40,077 nt of DNA. Origin: Bacillota bacterium. Lineage in GTDB: Bacteria > Bacillota > Clostridia > Lachnospirales > Lachnospiraceae. Below the pieces are notes generated by a model. That model saw nothing but the letters and a program-made list of their open reading frames with translations, was not told where the DNA came from and searched no databases. Made by a program: the position numbers and the translations under genes. Position 1 is the first letter of the stretch; each line of letters starts with the position of its first letter. Positions 24,906-33,925 of the stretch are shown one piece after another. The stretch lies in the NCBI GenBank assembly GCA_023410575.1, contig JAEYPP010000090.1, positions 1-40,077 on the forward strand. The letters are read 5' to 3'.

Positions 24906-27236
24906 TCAATATTGATACGTAACAGCACCTTTTTCACTTGTCATTCGAATGTTGCAATCACTCGCTTCAAGTTTTATAATCGTTTCCTTATGTGGGTGTC
25001 CATATCGATTCTTCTTACCAACACTAATCACTGCCACCTTCGGTTTTACTGCTGTTAGAAGATTTTCACTTGTCGAATATTTTGAACCATGATGAGCAAC
25101 TTTTAAAAATTCAAAACTTTCCTTTATGAATTGTAAATAGTACGCTTGAACGATTGATTCTTCCACCGCTTGATCAATATCTCCTAGAAACAATCCATCA
25201 AATTGCTTATAATTCGCCCATAAGACAAGCGATGTATTATTCCGATTGTCTGTTGAATACCCATGTGTTGGATGAAGTGCTTGATAGGTCACACCACCTA
25301 CTTCATACTCTTGCCCTGCTTGCATCGCAATAACATTAACTTGTTTCTTCCTCGCTAAAAGGATTACCTCCTGATAAGCCTCATCATAAAAATCCAACTT
25401 TGGAATAATCAAGGTTCCTATTGTTATCTCACCATTATAATCTTTCATAGCAACACGATTCGATTGCATCTGCTCTAAACACTCAAGAATACCACTAACA
25501 TGGTCTGTGTCAGCATGAGACAGAAAAATTGTATCAATGTGCCTAATTCCATTTGACTTTAAAAATGGTTTGATACGATATTCATAAACCTGCTTTTGAT
25601 TTACACTTCCTCCATCAATCATAACTACTTGATCCTGATTTGTAATGATAATGCAATCACCTTGAGATACATCAAGACAGGTAATGGTTAAGTTTCTTGG
25701 CAATTTAACTTGTAAAAATAAGAGTAAGAATACAAGACCATACCAGCTAAACCTTTTTTGTTCCATACGATAGATCAGAAAAGCAGCAATCAAAACAAGG
25801 TAATAACCGATCATTTGAAAAAGCGTAAGCTTACCAACTAATAACAGATGATATGGTAGTTTTTCTGGAATATGAAGTATAAATGAAAAGAATTGTAGGA
25901 TATAATAAGTACTACCTACTATAAATTGTCCTAAAGGTATAAAAATAAAAGAAAATAGGCAAGCAAGCAGGGAAGAAAAAACCAAGATAGAACACAATGG
26001 TAAGAGAATAAGATTAATAAACAAAGAATACAAAGAGATTTCATAAAAGAAGTAGCAAGTTAGTGGTATCGTGACCAATTGAGTAGATGCACTTAATAAA
26101 AAAGCTTTCTTTATCTTTGTTCCTCGCTTATTATCTTGTACAAAAGCATCACATAGTCTTGGATAAATAACTGCGATACCAATAACAGATGCAAAAGATA
26201 ACAGAAAACCTACATCATAAAGATTAAGTGGTTGAATAAGTAATAGAATAATAGCAGTAAGTGATAATGCTGAAACCATATCATACCATCTTCCAATATA
26301 GGTTGATAACATCAACATTGCAAACATTAAGATTGCACGGCATGCAGATACGGAAAATCCAACAATCGCTCCATAAATATACAGAACTATTACTGGGAGC
26401 AATGTAGCCACCCATAATGGTGTTGTTAATTTTCGCAGTAATGTATATAGACCATATCCTAACAAAGAGACATGAAGTCCAGAGACTGCCATAATGTGAG
26501 CAAACCCATTTTCTTGATATAACTTCTTAACTTCATCTGAAAGCAGTGTCTTGTCCCCAAATAAGATTGCGCTCATTAAACCGGCCTCTTCCTTTGGAAG
26601 CAAGGCTTGCATCTGCTCTACCAGACTGCATCGTAGTTGATATACAAAATCATAAAAAAAAGATGTGCTTGAATTTGTAATTGTTACCTCATCAGCAAAT
26701 ACCTTGCACACTACATTTCTAGTTTTATAGTAAGAATATTCATCAAATTGGCCTGGATTAGTTGGTTTCGTTAATGCAGAGATTGTTCCTAGAGTTAAGA
26801 TCTGATTACCAATGGCGTAGTTGTTATTACAAGTTGTAGAAACGATTGCTCCACGATCCTCATACCACTGGTCTTTTTCATTGTTATATACCTTAATATT
26901 CTTAAGCAAAAGCGTGATGTTATCACCCTTATGTTTAATATCAGTTACTTCACCATATACCTCACCATAGACGCTATCTATAAGCTCTGATTCAAATTTA
27001 CTGATTTGGCTTGCATAATACATGCAAACGAATCCAAGGATAAAAAAGACTGGCCATAAGTACCTATGCCAGTCTTCCTTCGTAAACGGGGTAGAAATCT
27101 TTCGTACTATGTTTGGTAAAATCAAAATAAACAATAGCACAATCGCAATTCCTATCACATAAATTGTCTTAATCTGATAACAAAAGATCCCGATAATTAA
27201 CGAAGCCACCCATCCAAGCAGTGGTCGTTTTATCAT
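24906..27236 (-). CDS. comEC: DNA internalisation protein ComEC/Rec2
   Basis: The 776-residue protein is full length: membrane segments at the start, an OB-like domain (about 60-165), the Competence domain with LMSAILFGDKTLLS, MAVSGLHVSLLG and CRAILMFAMLML (about 215-500), and a C-terminal metallo-beta-lactamase domain from about 515 (DVSQGDCIII, MIDGGS, LSHADTDHVSGI, FLGDID, VAHHGSKYS), which should be a nuclease for the non-transforming strand. It forms the channel for single-stranded DNA. GGAGG is 7 nt before the ATG. It is 16 nt after the GerMN gene. No other competence gene is seen except comEA, upstream in the same direction. Confidence 0.95.
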   Translation of the reverse strand: MIKRPLLGWVASLIIGIFCYQIKTIYVIGIAIVLLFILILPNIVRKISTPFTKEDWHRYLWPVFFILGFVCMYYASQISKFESELIDSVYGEVYGEVTDIKHKGDNITLLLKNIKVYNNEKDQWYEDRGAIVSTTCNNNYAIGNQILTLGTISALTKPTNPGQFDEYSYYKTRNVVCKVFADEVTITNSSTSFFYDFVYQLRCSLVEQMQALLPKEEAGLMSAILFGDKTLLSDEVKKLYQENGFAHIMAVSGLHVSLLGYGLYTLLRKLTTPLWVATLLPVIVLYIYGAIVGFSVSACRAILMFAMLMLSTYIGRWYDMVSALSLTAIILLLIQPLNLYDVGFLLSFASVIGIAVIYPRLCDAFVQDNKRGTKIKKAFLLSASTQLVTIPLTCYFFYEISLYSLFINLILLPLCSILVFSSLLACLFSFIFIPLGQFIVGSTYYILQFFSFILHIPEKLPYHLLLVGKLTLFQMIGYYLVLIAAFLIYRMEQKRFSWYGLVFLLLFLQVKLPRNLTITCLDVSQGDCIIITNQDQVVMIDGGSVNQKQVYEYRIKPFLKSNGIRHIDTIFLSHADTDHVSGILECLEQMQSNRVAMKDYNGEITIGTLIIPKLDFYDEAYQEVILLARKKQVNVIAMQAGQEYEVGGVTYQALHPTHGYSTDNRNNTSLVLWANYKQFDGLFLGDIDQAVEESIVQAYYLQFIKESFEFLKVAHHGSKYSTSENLLTAVKPKVAVISVGKKNRYGHPHKETIIKLEASDCNIRMTSEKGAVTYQY

Positions 27237-27252
27237 ATCTTAGCCTCCAATT

Positions 27253-28173
27253 CTATTTTTCACCTTCAATAATATTAAGATTTCGCTCAAATAGTTGATT
27301 CAGCGGAATACTCTTTAGGCTTTCAACTGTTTCTCCGTTTATTGTAAATTGTACTTTATCAATACTTGGTTGTTCTGCAAGTGTATTCACGATAGAATAA
27401 ATTGTAATGTCAGCATTAATACCTTCCACTGACTGTAGAAATACTTCATTAAAGTCGATGCTACAAATTCCATCTTTTTTCGTAATCTTATTTAATATAG
27501 TTCCAACTGGTATCGTACCCTTCATTCCGATTTCTTGCTCAGTTGGTCCATCAATCAGCTGTTCAATAATTACTTGTTCCAGTGCTATATTGCCATCATA
27601 TTTAACCTGTCGCTGTGATTCAACTAGAGCATTACCTTCCGCATTAGAAAAATATATAGAGATTGTTGCATTCTTGGAATATGATGTCATCTCACCAACA
27701 CTATCGATGAAATCTTCTGCCTGCATTCGACCTATTAAGGTATCGCCTTTCATCAACGGTAAGCCATTGACAAAAAATTCTACTTCTTTCACCTCATTAA
27801 TTTGAGTAAATGTTTTCACAATCGCAGCTCTCATTAATACCTCTTCCACACCTTTGACAAGATAGTATTTGTCATCAAAGCTTAACTGGAGCTGTCCTGC
27901 CTCACCAAAGTTATACCCTTCAAAACCAACGTCCTTTGGAATTGCTAGACTTAGCTCAGTATTGGATGGTTCTACCTTCATAGCATCCATCAATTCTAGC
28001 ACATTTTGGGCAGGTGTCGTGCCTTTTATTGCATAATTTTGAGGTATAAGCTTTGTTGCATCCTGATCAATATAATAAATTTTAAATCCAGTGTCTACTT
28101 CCTCCTCACTCTCACTGCATCCAGCAAGAACGATAAGCAAACAAAGCACTATGATACCATATGTTTTTTTCAT
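27253..28173 (-). CDS. GerMN-domain lipoprotein
   Basis: The start is ATG 28173 (AGGAG 12 nt upstream), which gives a lipoprotein signal peptide, MKKTYGIIVLCLLIVLAGCS with the lipobox LAGC; the longer frame to 28215 would hide it. The 306-residue protein holds two GerMN domains (about residues 40-160 and 165-290), with the family motifs GTTPAQNVLELM and GPTEQEIGMKGTIP. GerMN domains occur in spore germination and sporulation protein GerM and in lipoproteins next to two-component systems. It lies between a kinase gene and comEC, probably in their transcript. It may be an outside sensor or partner of the kinase; this is inference. Confidence 0.88.
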   Translation of the reverse strand: MKKTYGIIVLCLLIVLAGCSESEEEVDTGFKIYYIDQDATKLIPQNYAIKGTTPAQNVLELMDAMKVEPSNTELSLAIPKDVGFEGYNFGEAGQLQLSFDDKYYLVKGVEEVLMRAAIVKTFTQINEVKEVEFFVNGLPLMKGDTLIGRMQAEDFIDSVGEMTSYSKNATISIYFSNAEGNALVESQRQVKYDGNIALEQVIIEQLIDGPTEQEIGMKGTIPVGTILNKITKKDGICSIDFNEVFLQSVEGINADITIYSIVNTLAEQPSIDKVQFTINGETVESLKSIPLNQLFERNLNIIEGEK

Positions 28174-28215
28174 AATTTTTTCTAACTCCTTTGCATATCG
28201 AATTTGTGCTTCCAT

Positions 28216-28341
28216 ATGCTAAACAAAAGTGTGCTTCGCTAACTCTCACGAGCAATACTTTACAAGCACATCTTTTGTTCCGCGCGGTCGCGTAAACGAC
28301 ATATTCCTAACGCGCTTGTGTAAATCTTAGCGTCCAAACCC
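28216..28341. repeat. Structured GC-rich repeat (copy 2)
   Basis: Between the kinase and GerMN genes. The core 28282-28335 matches the insert in the racemase gene (10037-10090) at 43 of 54 bases without gaps. An inverted repeat lies beside it: AACAAAAGTGTGCTT (28222-28236) with AAGCACATCTTTTGTT (28264-28279, one bulged base). No open frame of note. On the minus strand this hairpin ends in CTTTTGTTT and may attenuate transcription into the GerMN gene. Confidence 0.7.
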
Positions 28342-29805
28342 TTAAGGAATATAACTAAGAGGAATACGAATCGTAAATGTAGAACCCTCATTCTCCTTAC
28401 TATATACTTTGATTGCCCCGTTATGCATGAGTACAACATTCTTCGTTATGGATAACCCGAGTCCAGTTCCACCTGTTTGTCTTGCTCTTGCCTTATCTAC
28501 TCGATAGAATCGATCAAAGATATATCCTTGCACATTATCTGGAATACCGATTCCCGAATCAACTACTTTCACATAAAAGTATTTGTGGTCAGCATTTAAT
28601 GAAACTCGTACCCAACCATCATCCAAATTATATTTCACTGCATTTTCAATTAAATTAGAAATAGCTAGTGACAATTTTACTTCATCTACCTCAGCAATTA
28701 CTGAACGAAAGCTTTCAAATATTACTTCAATATTTCTTTTTAAAGCGATTGGTTTTAAACGTTTCAGTATAATCTCAAGGAGTTCATTAATATTTACTTG
28801 TGCGATATTCATCTCACCAGTTTTCTTATCCAGTTTTACAAGTGATAATAAGTCATTAATAATATCGTTTTCTCTCTCGATTTCTTCATTAATATCAGAC
28901 ATAAACTCACGATAAATCTCCACTGGCGCATCTTGTTGCATCAATAAAGAATCGGCCAATACCTTAATTGAGGTAATCGGCGTTTTTAGCTCATGCGATA
29001 CATTGGACACGAATTCCTGGCGTGATTCTTCTAAAGTACGAATCTTTTGAAGCATCTCATTTAAGTTCTCAGAAATCTGTTCAATCTCATAATAACCTTT
29101 TATCTTAACTTCATCATCCATGTAGCCATCGGTAACATGCTGTATGGAGGCTACGATTGATTTTAATGGTTTTATCAGTCGCTTGGAATACAAAAATGCA
29201 ATCATCAATAATATGCAAGTAATTACACTCACATAAATTGTAGTTTGTTCTCTCATATTCGCTAATATCGTATATTCATTATCCAATGAAATATTGATAA
29301 TAATAACACCGATTGTTGTTTGAATATCTGTTTGAACAATCGGAATTGTCAACTCTGCACGTTTTTTTGTTGCATCCGTTACAGTCGAACTTTTTCCACG
29401 AAGAGATTTGATTACTTCGCTAGAAATTAGCACCTTTCCATTCTCTCTTTCATATGTATCGTGTAGGATACAAAGTGACTCATCGACAATAAGGATACGT
29501 CCGTTATATTGATTCGCTAGCAAAGATAATTCTGTATTCACCTCAACACCAGTAGACGGACTACTTAAGTATCCAGTAAATATAACTCGATTTGCTAAAT
29601 TAGTTCCATAAGTCTGTAGATTCGAAATCTTATCATGAATGCTTTGGTTTGTATACGAATCAAACATGAGATTTGTTAAAATGCCGGTTGGAACAATTCC
29701 AACCAGCATTAAGGCTATCATAATATGCACGCGCATACTTGTTAAAATTCTTAATTTCTTCTTAATTTTTGAAATAATATCCAACACCCCATTTTGTATG
29801 TACAT
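28342..29805 (-). CDS. WalK/ResE-like sensor histidine kinase
   Basis: The 487-residue kinase has TM1 (about 26-46), an extracytoplasmic domain of about 140 residues, TM2 (about 189-208), a HAMP domain, a dimerisation domain with the phosphorylated His (H271 in SHELKTPITSI) and an ATPase domain (ISNLIENAVKYN, DSGIGI, GGTGLGLSI). It has no PAS domain before the His box. The start is uncertain: ATG 29805 lies inside the regulator gene and lacks a good ribosome site; TTG 29832 is another option. The overlap with the regulator gene suggests translational coupling. The signal is unknown. Confidence 0.85.
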   Translation of the reverse strand: MYIQNGVLDIISKIKKKLRILTSMRVHIMIALMLVGIVPTGILTNLMFDSYTNQSIHDKISNLQTYGTNLANRVIFTGYLSSPSTGVEVNTELSLLANQYNGRILIVDESLCILHDTYERENGKVLISSEVIKSLRGKSSTVTDATKKRAELTIPIVQTDIQTTIGVIIINISLDNEYTILANMREQTTIYVSVITCILLMIAFLYSKRLIKPLKSIVASIQHVTDGYMDDEVKIKGYYEIEQISENLNEMLQKIRTLEESRQEFVSNVSHELKTPITSIKVLADSLLMQQDAPVEIYREFMSDINEEIERENDIINDLLSLVKLDKKTGEMNIAQVNINELLEIILKRLKPIALKRNIEVIFESFRSVIAEVDEVKLSLAISNLIENAVKYNLDDGWVRVSLNADHKYFYVKVVDSGIGIPDNVQGYIFDRFYRVDKARARQTGGTGLGLSITKNVVLMHNGAIKVYSKENEGSTFTIRIPLSYIP

Positions 29806-30451
29806 ACTTAGGTTCGCTTGGATTTTCTTCAATCTTCTCTCTCAAACGACGTATATGCACATCTACTGTTCTAACATCACCTGGATAATCATAACCCCAA
29901 ACAATATTAAGCAAATTTTCTCTACTGTATACTTTATTTGGATTCAGAATCAATAACTCAAGCACGTCGAATTCTTTTGCAGTTAAATTAATCTCTTTAT
30001 CTGCAATAAAAACTCTACGACTTTCACTGTCCATCTTCATATCTCTGTAGGTTATAACTTTAGCCACTTCATTCTCTACGGCATTTCGTGCATTTCGTCT
30101 CATAATCGCCTTAATTCTAGCTTTTACTTCAAGAATATTAAATGGCTTTGTAATATAATCATCTGCCCCATATTCAAGCCCTAGAATCTTATTCATATCA
30201 TCACCCTTAGCGGTAAGCATAATGATTGGCATATTAGAGAACTCGCGAATTTGTTGACAAACCTCAAAACCCGAGAATTTGGGAAGCATAATATCCAATA
30301 GCACAACGTCATATTCCTTCTGTTTTGCTGCTTCTACTGCTTCTTCTCCATCGTAGGCGCAGTCCACTTCCATTCCATCTTGCTCTAACGCAAAGCGAAG
30401 TCCCTTCACAATTAATTTCTCATCGTCTACGACTAGTACTTTTTTACTCAA
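29762..30451 (-). CDS. OmpR-family response regulator, WalR-like
   Basis: The start is a TTG codon at 30451 with AGAGGTG 6 nt upstream; a second TTG at 30469 has none. The 229-residue protein begins SKKVLVVDDEKLIVKGL (phosphoacceptor Asp53 in LLDIMLP, then TAKGDDMN and KPFN) and ends with a winged helix (NLTAKEFDVLELL, GDVRTVDVHIRRLREKIE). It resembles WalR, but the protein set that usually goes with WalRK (YycH, YycI, YycJ) is absent here. It is 37 nt after comEA, and its 3' end overlaps the kinase gene. Confidence 0.9.
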   Translation of the reverse strand: MSKKVLVVDDEKLIVKGLRFALEQDGMEVDCAYDGEEAVEAAKQKEYDVVLLDIMLPKFSGFEVCQQIREFSNMPIIMLTAKGDDMNKILGLEYGADDYITKPFNILEVKARIKAIMRRNARNAVENEVAKVITYRDMKMDSESRRVFIADKEINLTAKEFDVLELLILNPNKVYSRENLLNIVWGYDYPGDVRTVDVHIRRLREKIEENPSEPKYVHTKWGVGYYFKN

Positions 30452-30488
30452 ATCTTCCACCTCTTTCAACTTACGTTATTTCAAAAGC

Positions 30489-31178
30489 TCATTCAATCGT
30501 TATAAGATCTTTTACGTTTAAAAATGTAGCTTCCTTAACCCCTGCAATCTGCTGTATATCCTCAATTGTCTGAAATCCATTATGTTCGTCTCGATAAGCA
30601 ATAATTCTTTCTGCTTTTGCTTCTCCGATTCCAGGCAATGTCATTAACTCTTCCTTCGTTGCACAATTGATATTCACACGTTGATTCTTTGCAGAATTCT
30701 GATTTTCTGAAACAAAGTCCTGAATTACTAACCCTTTCTCAATTTCTTCTATGCTTGGAATATAGATTCTTTGACCATCTATGAGTAATTGAGCTTGATT
30801 AATACAATCTGTAGCGGCATCCTTAGTAAAACCATCTGCTGCCTTTACTGCATCAATCAATCTAGCATTCAATTGTAATTCATAAACATCTGGTTGAACA
30901 ACACATCCGCAAACGTGTACTACAATTTTCTTAGTAGGTTCTATTGGTATATCAGTTAATATTGACGTTTTAATAAGCGTTTCTTCTGATACACTCTCAG
31001 ATAAATCTAATGTATCGCTATTTACCACAGCAACCGTATTATGATCTAAATCGGTATTATGATCTAAATCGGTATCCTTATGAATCTCTTTTGTAATACT
31101 TGTCCCAAGATAAATTACACCTGCAATTATAAAAAAAATTCCTATCAAACATTTCTGAAGAATTTTCTTTCTTTTCAT
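30489..31178 (-). CDS. comEA: Competence DNA-binding protein ComEA
   Basis: The 229-residue protein has an N-terminal membrane helix (KCLIGIFFIIAGVIYLG), then an SLBB domain (VHVCGCVVQPDVYEL, ADGFTKDA) and two helix-hairpin-helix motifs at the end (VNINCATKEELMTLPGIGEAKA, in two parts, and IQQIAGVKEA), which bind double-stranded DNA outside the membrane and pass it to ComEC. The ATG at 31178 has GGGAGG 6 nt upstream; the frame starts earlier at 31211 without a ribosome site. A direct repeat of 18 nt (31038-31075) codes DLDHNT twice in the linker. Confidence 0.92.
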   Translation of the reverse strand: MKRKKILQKCLIGIFFIIAGVIYLGTSITKEIHKDTDLDHNTDLDHNTVAVVNSDTLDLSESVSEETLIKTSILTDIPIEPTKKIVVHVCGCVVQPDVYELQLNARLIDAVKAADGFTKDAATDCINQAQLLIDGQRIYIPSIEEIEKGLVIQDFVSENQNSAKNQRVNINCATKEELMTLPGIGEAKAERIIAYRDEHNGFQTIEDIQQIAGVKEATFLNVKDLITIE

Positions 31179-31306
31179 AGAAAACCTCCCATGAAAAGAC
31201 CATACTCTCAACCAAACTTACATAACTATTGTACCTAATCTATTTTGCTAATACAAGTAGAAAAGATGAAATAAAACCAAATTTTTTTAGGTTTTTCCCT
31301 TTAATC

Positions 31307-31741
31307 CTAGTCTTTCCACTTAAAAGTAAATATTCCTGCAATAATAAGTGCTAAACCAACAATTTTTCTCCACTGAAATGGAACTTTTTCCTGACCAAAC
31401 ATACCAAATAATTCAATGATATAAGCGGTTACCAGCTGCGCTGTGACAATCAACATAGCCGCTCTTGCTGGGCCAAGAGAGCCTACGCTTTGAATCACTG
31501 TATAAGTGATAAATGCTCCCAGTGCACCACCGATTAACATATACTTATCTTGAATACGAAACAAAGAACCAATCGTTCCCTCTCTGCCAGTAATAACCCA
31601 AGCCAAGATACAAACAATTAACGCCGAAAATTGAACAAATGCCGACGCTATCCATACACTTGTCTGCTTTGTTACACCAGTGTTAAATACCCCCTGCACG
31701 CTCATTAACGCTCCTGATATTAATGCAATAATAAATCCCAT
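31307..31741 (-). CDS. Small DMT-family (DUF606/YdcZ-like) transporter
   Basis: The 144-residue protein has four to five hydrophobic helices with the family opening MGFIIALISGALMSVQG and Asn-Thr in the first helix, then GALGAFITYTVI and GPARAAMLIVTAQLVTAYII. Members are half-size drug/metabolite transporters, usually acting as dimers. The substrate is unknown. The ribosome site (GGTAGG) lies inside the stem of the argD terminator hairpin, only a few bases before the ATG, so translation may need the hairpin to open. No promoter of its own is obvious. Confidence 0.85.
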   Translation of the reverse strand: MGFIIALISGALMSVQGVFNTGVTKQTSVWIASAFVQFSALIVCILAWVITGREGTIGSLFRIQDKYMLIGGALGAFITYTVIQSVGSLGPARAAMLIVTAQLVTAYIIELFGMFGQEKVPFQWRKIVGLALIIAGIFTFKWKD

Positions 31742-31743
31742 AG

Positions 31744-31781
31744 AAAAAACCTACCTTTATGTTAATATAAAGATAGGCTTT
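31744..31781 (-). terminator. Terminator of argJBD overlapping the DMT ribosome site
   Basis: A 15-bp stem (31767-31781 with 31746-31760, two G-U pairs) with loop ATTAAC ends in a TTTTTT run on the minus strand, 3 nt before the DMT start codon at 31741. The Shine-Dalgarno of the DMT gene forms one arm of the stem. Confidence 0.75.
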
Positions 31782-31799
31782 CCATTTGAGATTATAATA

Positions 31800-32975
31800 T
31801 TACAAACACTGTGAAAGAATTGAAATCATAGCATCCACATCTTGATTGGTAATAACGAGTGGTGGTACAAATCGAATGATATTAGTGCCAGCAGCAACTA
31901 ATATCAGACCCTTATCCTGGCACTTTTCAATTAAGTCCCTTACTGGTATATTTAGTTCGATTCCTTGCATCAAACCAAAACCACGATGTGCAATAATACT
32001 AGTCTTTTCCTTCATTAATTTTTCAATTTGCTCAAAGAGGTAAGAACCAACTTGATTCACATGCTCTAGAATATGAAGCTCCTCATATAAATCAAAAACA
32101 ACACTAGAAGCCGCTGTAACAAAAGGATTACAAGCATAAGTACTACCATGATCGCCTGTTTCAAATGCAGTGGCTACCTTATCAACCGCAGCAAATGCAC
32201 CAACTGGTACACCACAACCTAACGCTTTTGCGCTCGTCATAATATCTGGTACAATATTATATTTTTGATAACCAAACATCGCACCCGTACGCCCCATACC
32301 ACATTGTATTTCATCTAAGATCATGACAATATCTAGTTCGTCACATAGTTTACGAACGCCTTTGATAAAACTTTCTTGGGCAGGATAGAAACCACCCTCA
32401 CCTTGAAAAGTTTCCAAGATGATAGCGCAAGTTTTATCTGAAACTTTTGATTTCACACTGTCCAAATTATTAAATTCTGCAAATACAACACCACCGATCA
32501 AAGGTTCAAATGGTTCACGGTATTTCTTAGTTCCAGTAACTGAAACAGCACCCATACTTCTTCCATGGAACGAATGATCCATGGCAATTATTTCACTATC
32601 TTTGGAACCATGTTTTTTGTAATAGTATTTTCTTGCAAGCTTTAGTGCACCTTCAATTGCTTCGGTACCACTATTCGTAAAGAATACTTTATCCATCTGG
32701 GAGGCATTTAAGAATTTTTTTGCCGCTTGAACCGTTGGTTCATTATAAAACAAGTTAGATGTATGAAGTAATTTATCAATCTGAGCTTTTAATGTATCTT
32801 TATATTTCTGATTGGAATAACCGAGTGCATTCACTGCAATCCCAGCGCCAAAATCCAGATACTTCTTCCCATCTGTATCATATAAATATACACCTTCACC
32901 GTAATCTAGTACAATCTCATAGCGATTGTACATTGGCATTAGCATTTGTTTCGCCTCTTCAATCATTTCTTTCAT
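31800..32975 (-). CDS. argD: Acetylornithine aminotransferase
   Basis: The 391-residue PLP enzyme of fold class I has the Lys for the cofactor at K250 (MTSAKALGCG), Asp221 in LDEIQCG, and the phosphate-binding part NSGTEAIEGA near 101. It transaminates N-acetylglutamate semialdehyde to N-acetylornithine. It is 18 nt after argB, with AGGAGG 6 nt before the ATG. It may also act in the lysine pathway, as in some bacteria; the context favours arginine. Confidence 0.93.
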   Translation of the reverse strand: MKEMIEEAKQMLMPMYNRYEIVLDYGEGVYLYDTDGKKYLDFGAGIAVNALGYSNQKYKDTLKAQIDKLLHTSNLFYNEPTVQAAKKFLNASQMDKVFFTNSGTEAIEGALKLARKYYYKKHGSKDSEIIAMDHSFHGRSMGAVSVTGTKKYREPFEPLIGGVVFAEFNNLDSVKSKVSDKTCAIILETFQGEGGFYPAQESFIKGVRKLCDELDIVMILDEIQCGMGRTGAMFGYQKYNIVPDIMTSAKALGCGVPVGAFAAVDKVATAFETGDHGSTYACNPFVTAASSVVFDLYEELHILEHVNQVGSYLFEQIEKLMKEKTSIIAHRGFGLMQGIELNIPVRDLIEKCQDKGLILVAAGTNIIRFVPPLVITNQDVDAMISILSQCL

Positions 32976-32993
32976 ATGGATACCTCCTATCCC

Positions 32994-33911
32994 TTACTTC
33001 TTTAAAACTGACTCATGATCATATAATACTGACTCATCGTTAATAATCGCTGTTCCAATTCCTTTGTTTGTAAAAAACTCAAGCAATAGGCAATGTTCTC
33101 TACGACCATCTAATATATGTACTCTTGATACTCCATTTCGTACAGCATCAATACAATTCTTTAATTTTGGAAGCATTCCTCCACCCACAATACCTTCACC
33201 AATCAATTGGTCAGCATCTTCTAAAGTAAGAGCTGAGATTAAGGAATTTTTATCATTAAAATCACGATAAACTCCTTCAATATCAGTTAAGAAGGCTAGT
33301 TTTTCAGCACCAATTGCAGTAGCAACTGCACATGCTGCATCATCCGCATTAATGTTATAAGCATTGAAATCCTTATCTAATCCAATTGGAGCGATAATTG
33401 GAATAAAATCATTGTCAATTAATGTATCAATTAAATCCGTATTTACTTGAGTTACATTACCAACAAATCCAATATCTTGACCATTAACTGTTTTTTTCTC
33501 AACGATTAATGTTGCTCCATCTTTACCACTAATACCAGCTGCCTTAACACCCATTTGTTCCACCATCTGAACAAGATGCTTATTAACTTTTCCAAGCACC
33601 ATCTCTGCAACTTCCATCGTAACCTCGTCAGTTACTCTAAGTCCTTCCACAAATTTAGATTCATGACCAAGTAAAGAAACCCATTTACTGATCTCTTTAC
33701 CACCACCATGTACGATGATTGGTCGCATACCAACTAATTTTAATAACACAACATCCTTAATTACATTAAGCTGTAATTCAGGATCTAACATTGCACTTCC
33801 ACCATATTTTACAACAACCCTTTTATTATTAAATTTCTGAATATATGGTAATGCCTCAATTAATGTTTGAGCTTTTACTAAAATTTGATCAACTTCTTTT
33901 TCCTGTGTCAT
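32994..33911 (-). CDS. argB: Acetylglutamate kinase
   Basis: The 305-residue kinase has the amino-acid-kinase fold with VVVKYGGSAM near residue 30, IIVHGGGKEIS near 63, the acetylglutamate site around LRVTDEVTMEVAEM and the ATP site NINADDAACAVA. It phosphorylates N-acetylglutamate, the second step of arginine synthesis and often feedback-inhibited. An N-terminal helix of about 20 residues (VDQILVKAQTLIEALPYI) is typical of arginine-sensitive forms. It is between argJ and argD; GAGGAG is 9 nt before the ATG. Confidence 0.95.
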   Translation of the reverse strand: MTQEKEVDQILVKAQTLIEALPYIQKFNNKRVVVKYGGSAMLDPELQLNVIKDVVLLKLVGMRPIIVHGGGKEISKWVSLLGHESKFVEGLRVTDEVTMEVAEMVLGKVNKHLVQMVEQMGVKAAGISGKDGATLIVEKKTVNGQDIGFVGNVTQVNTDLIDTLIDNDFIPIIAPIGLDKDFNAYNINADDAACAVATAIGAEKLAFLTDIEGVYRDFNDKNSLISALTLEDADQLIGEGIVGGGMLPKLKNCIDAVRNGVSRVHILDGRREHCLLLEFFTNKGIGTAIINDESVLYDHESVLKK

Positions 33912-33925
33912 TGTATTCTCTCCTC

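Noticed and set aside
28174..28215. N-terminal extension of the GerMN lipoprotein
   Set aside because: It would bury the signal peptide and has no ribosome site; it also overlaps the repeat element.
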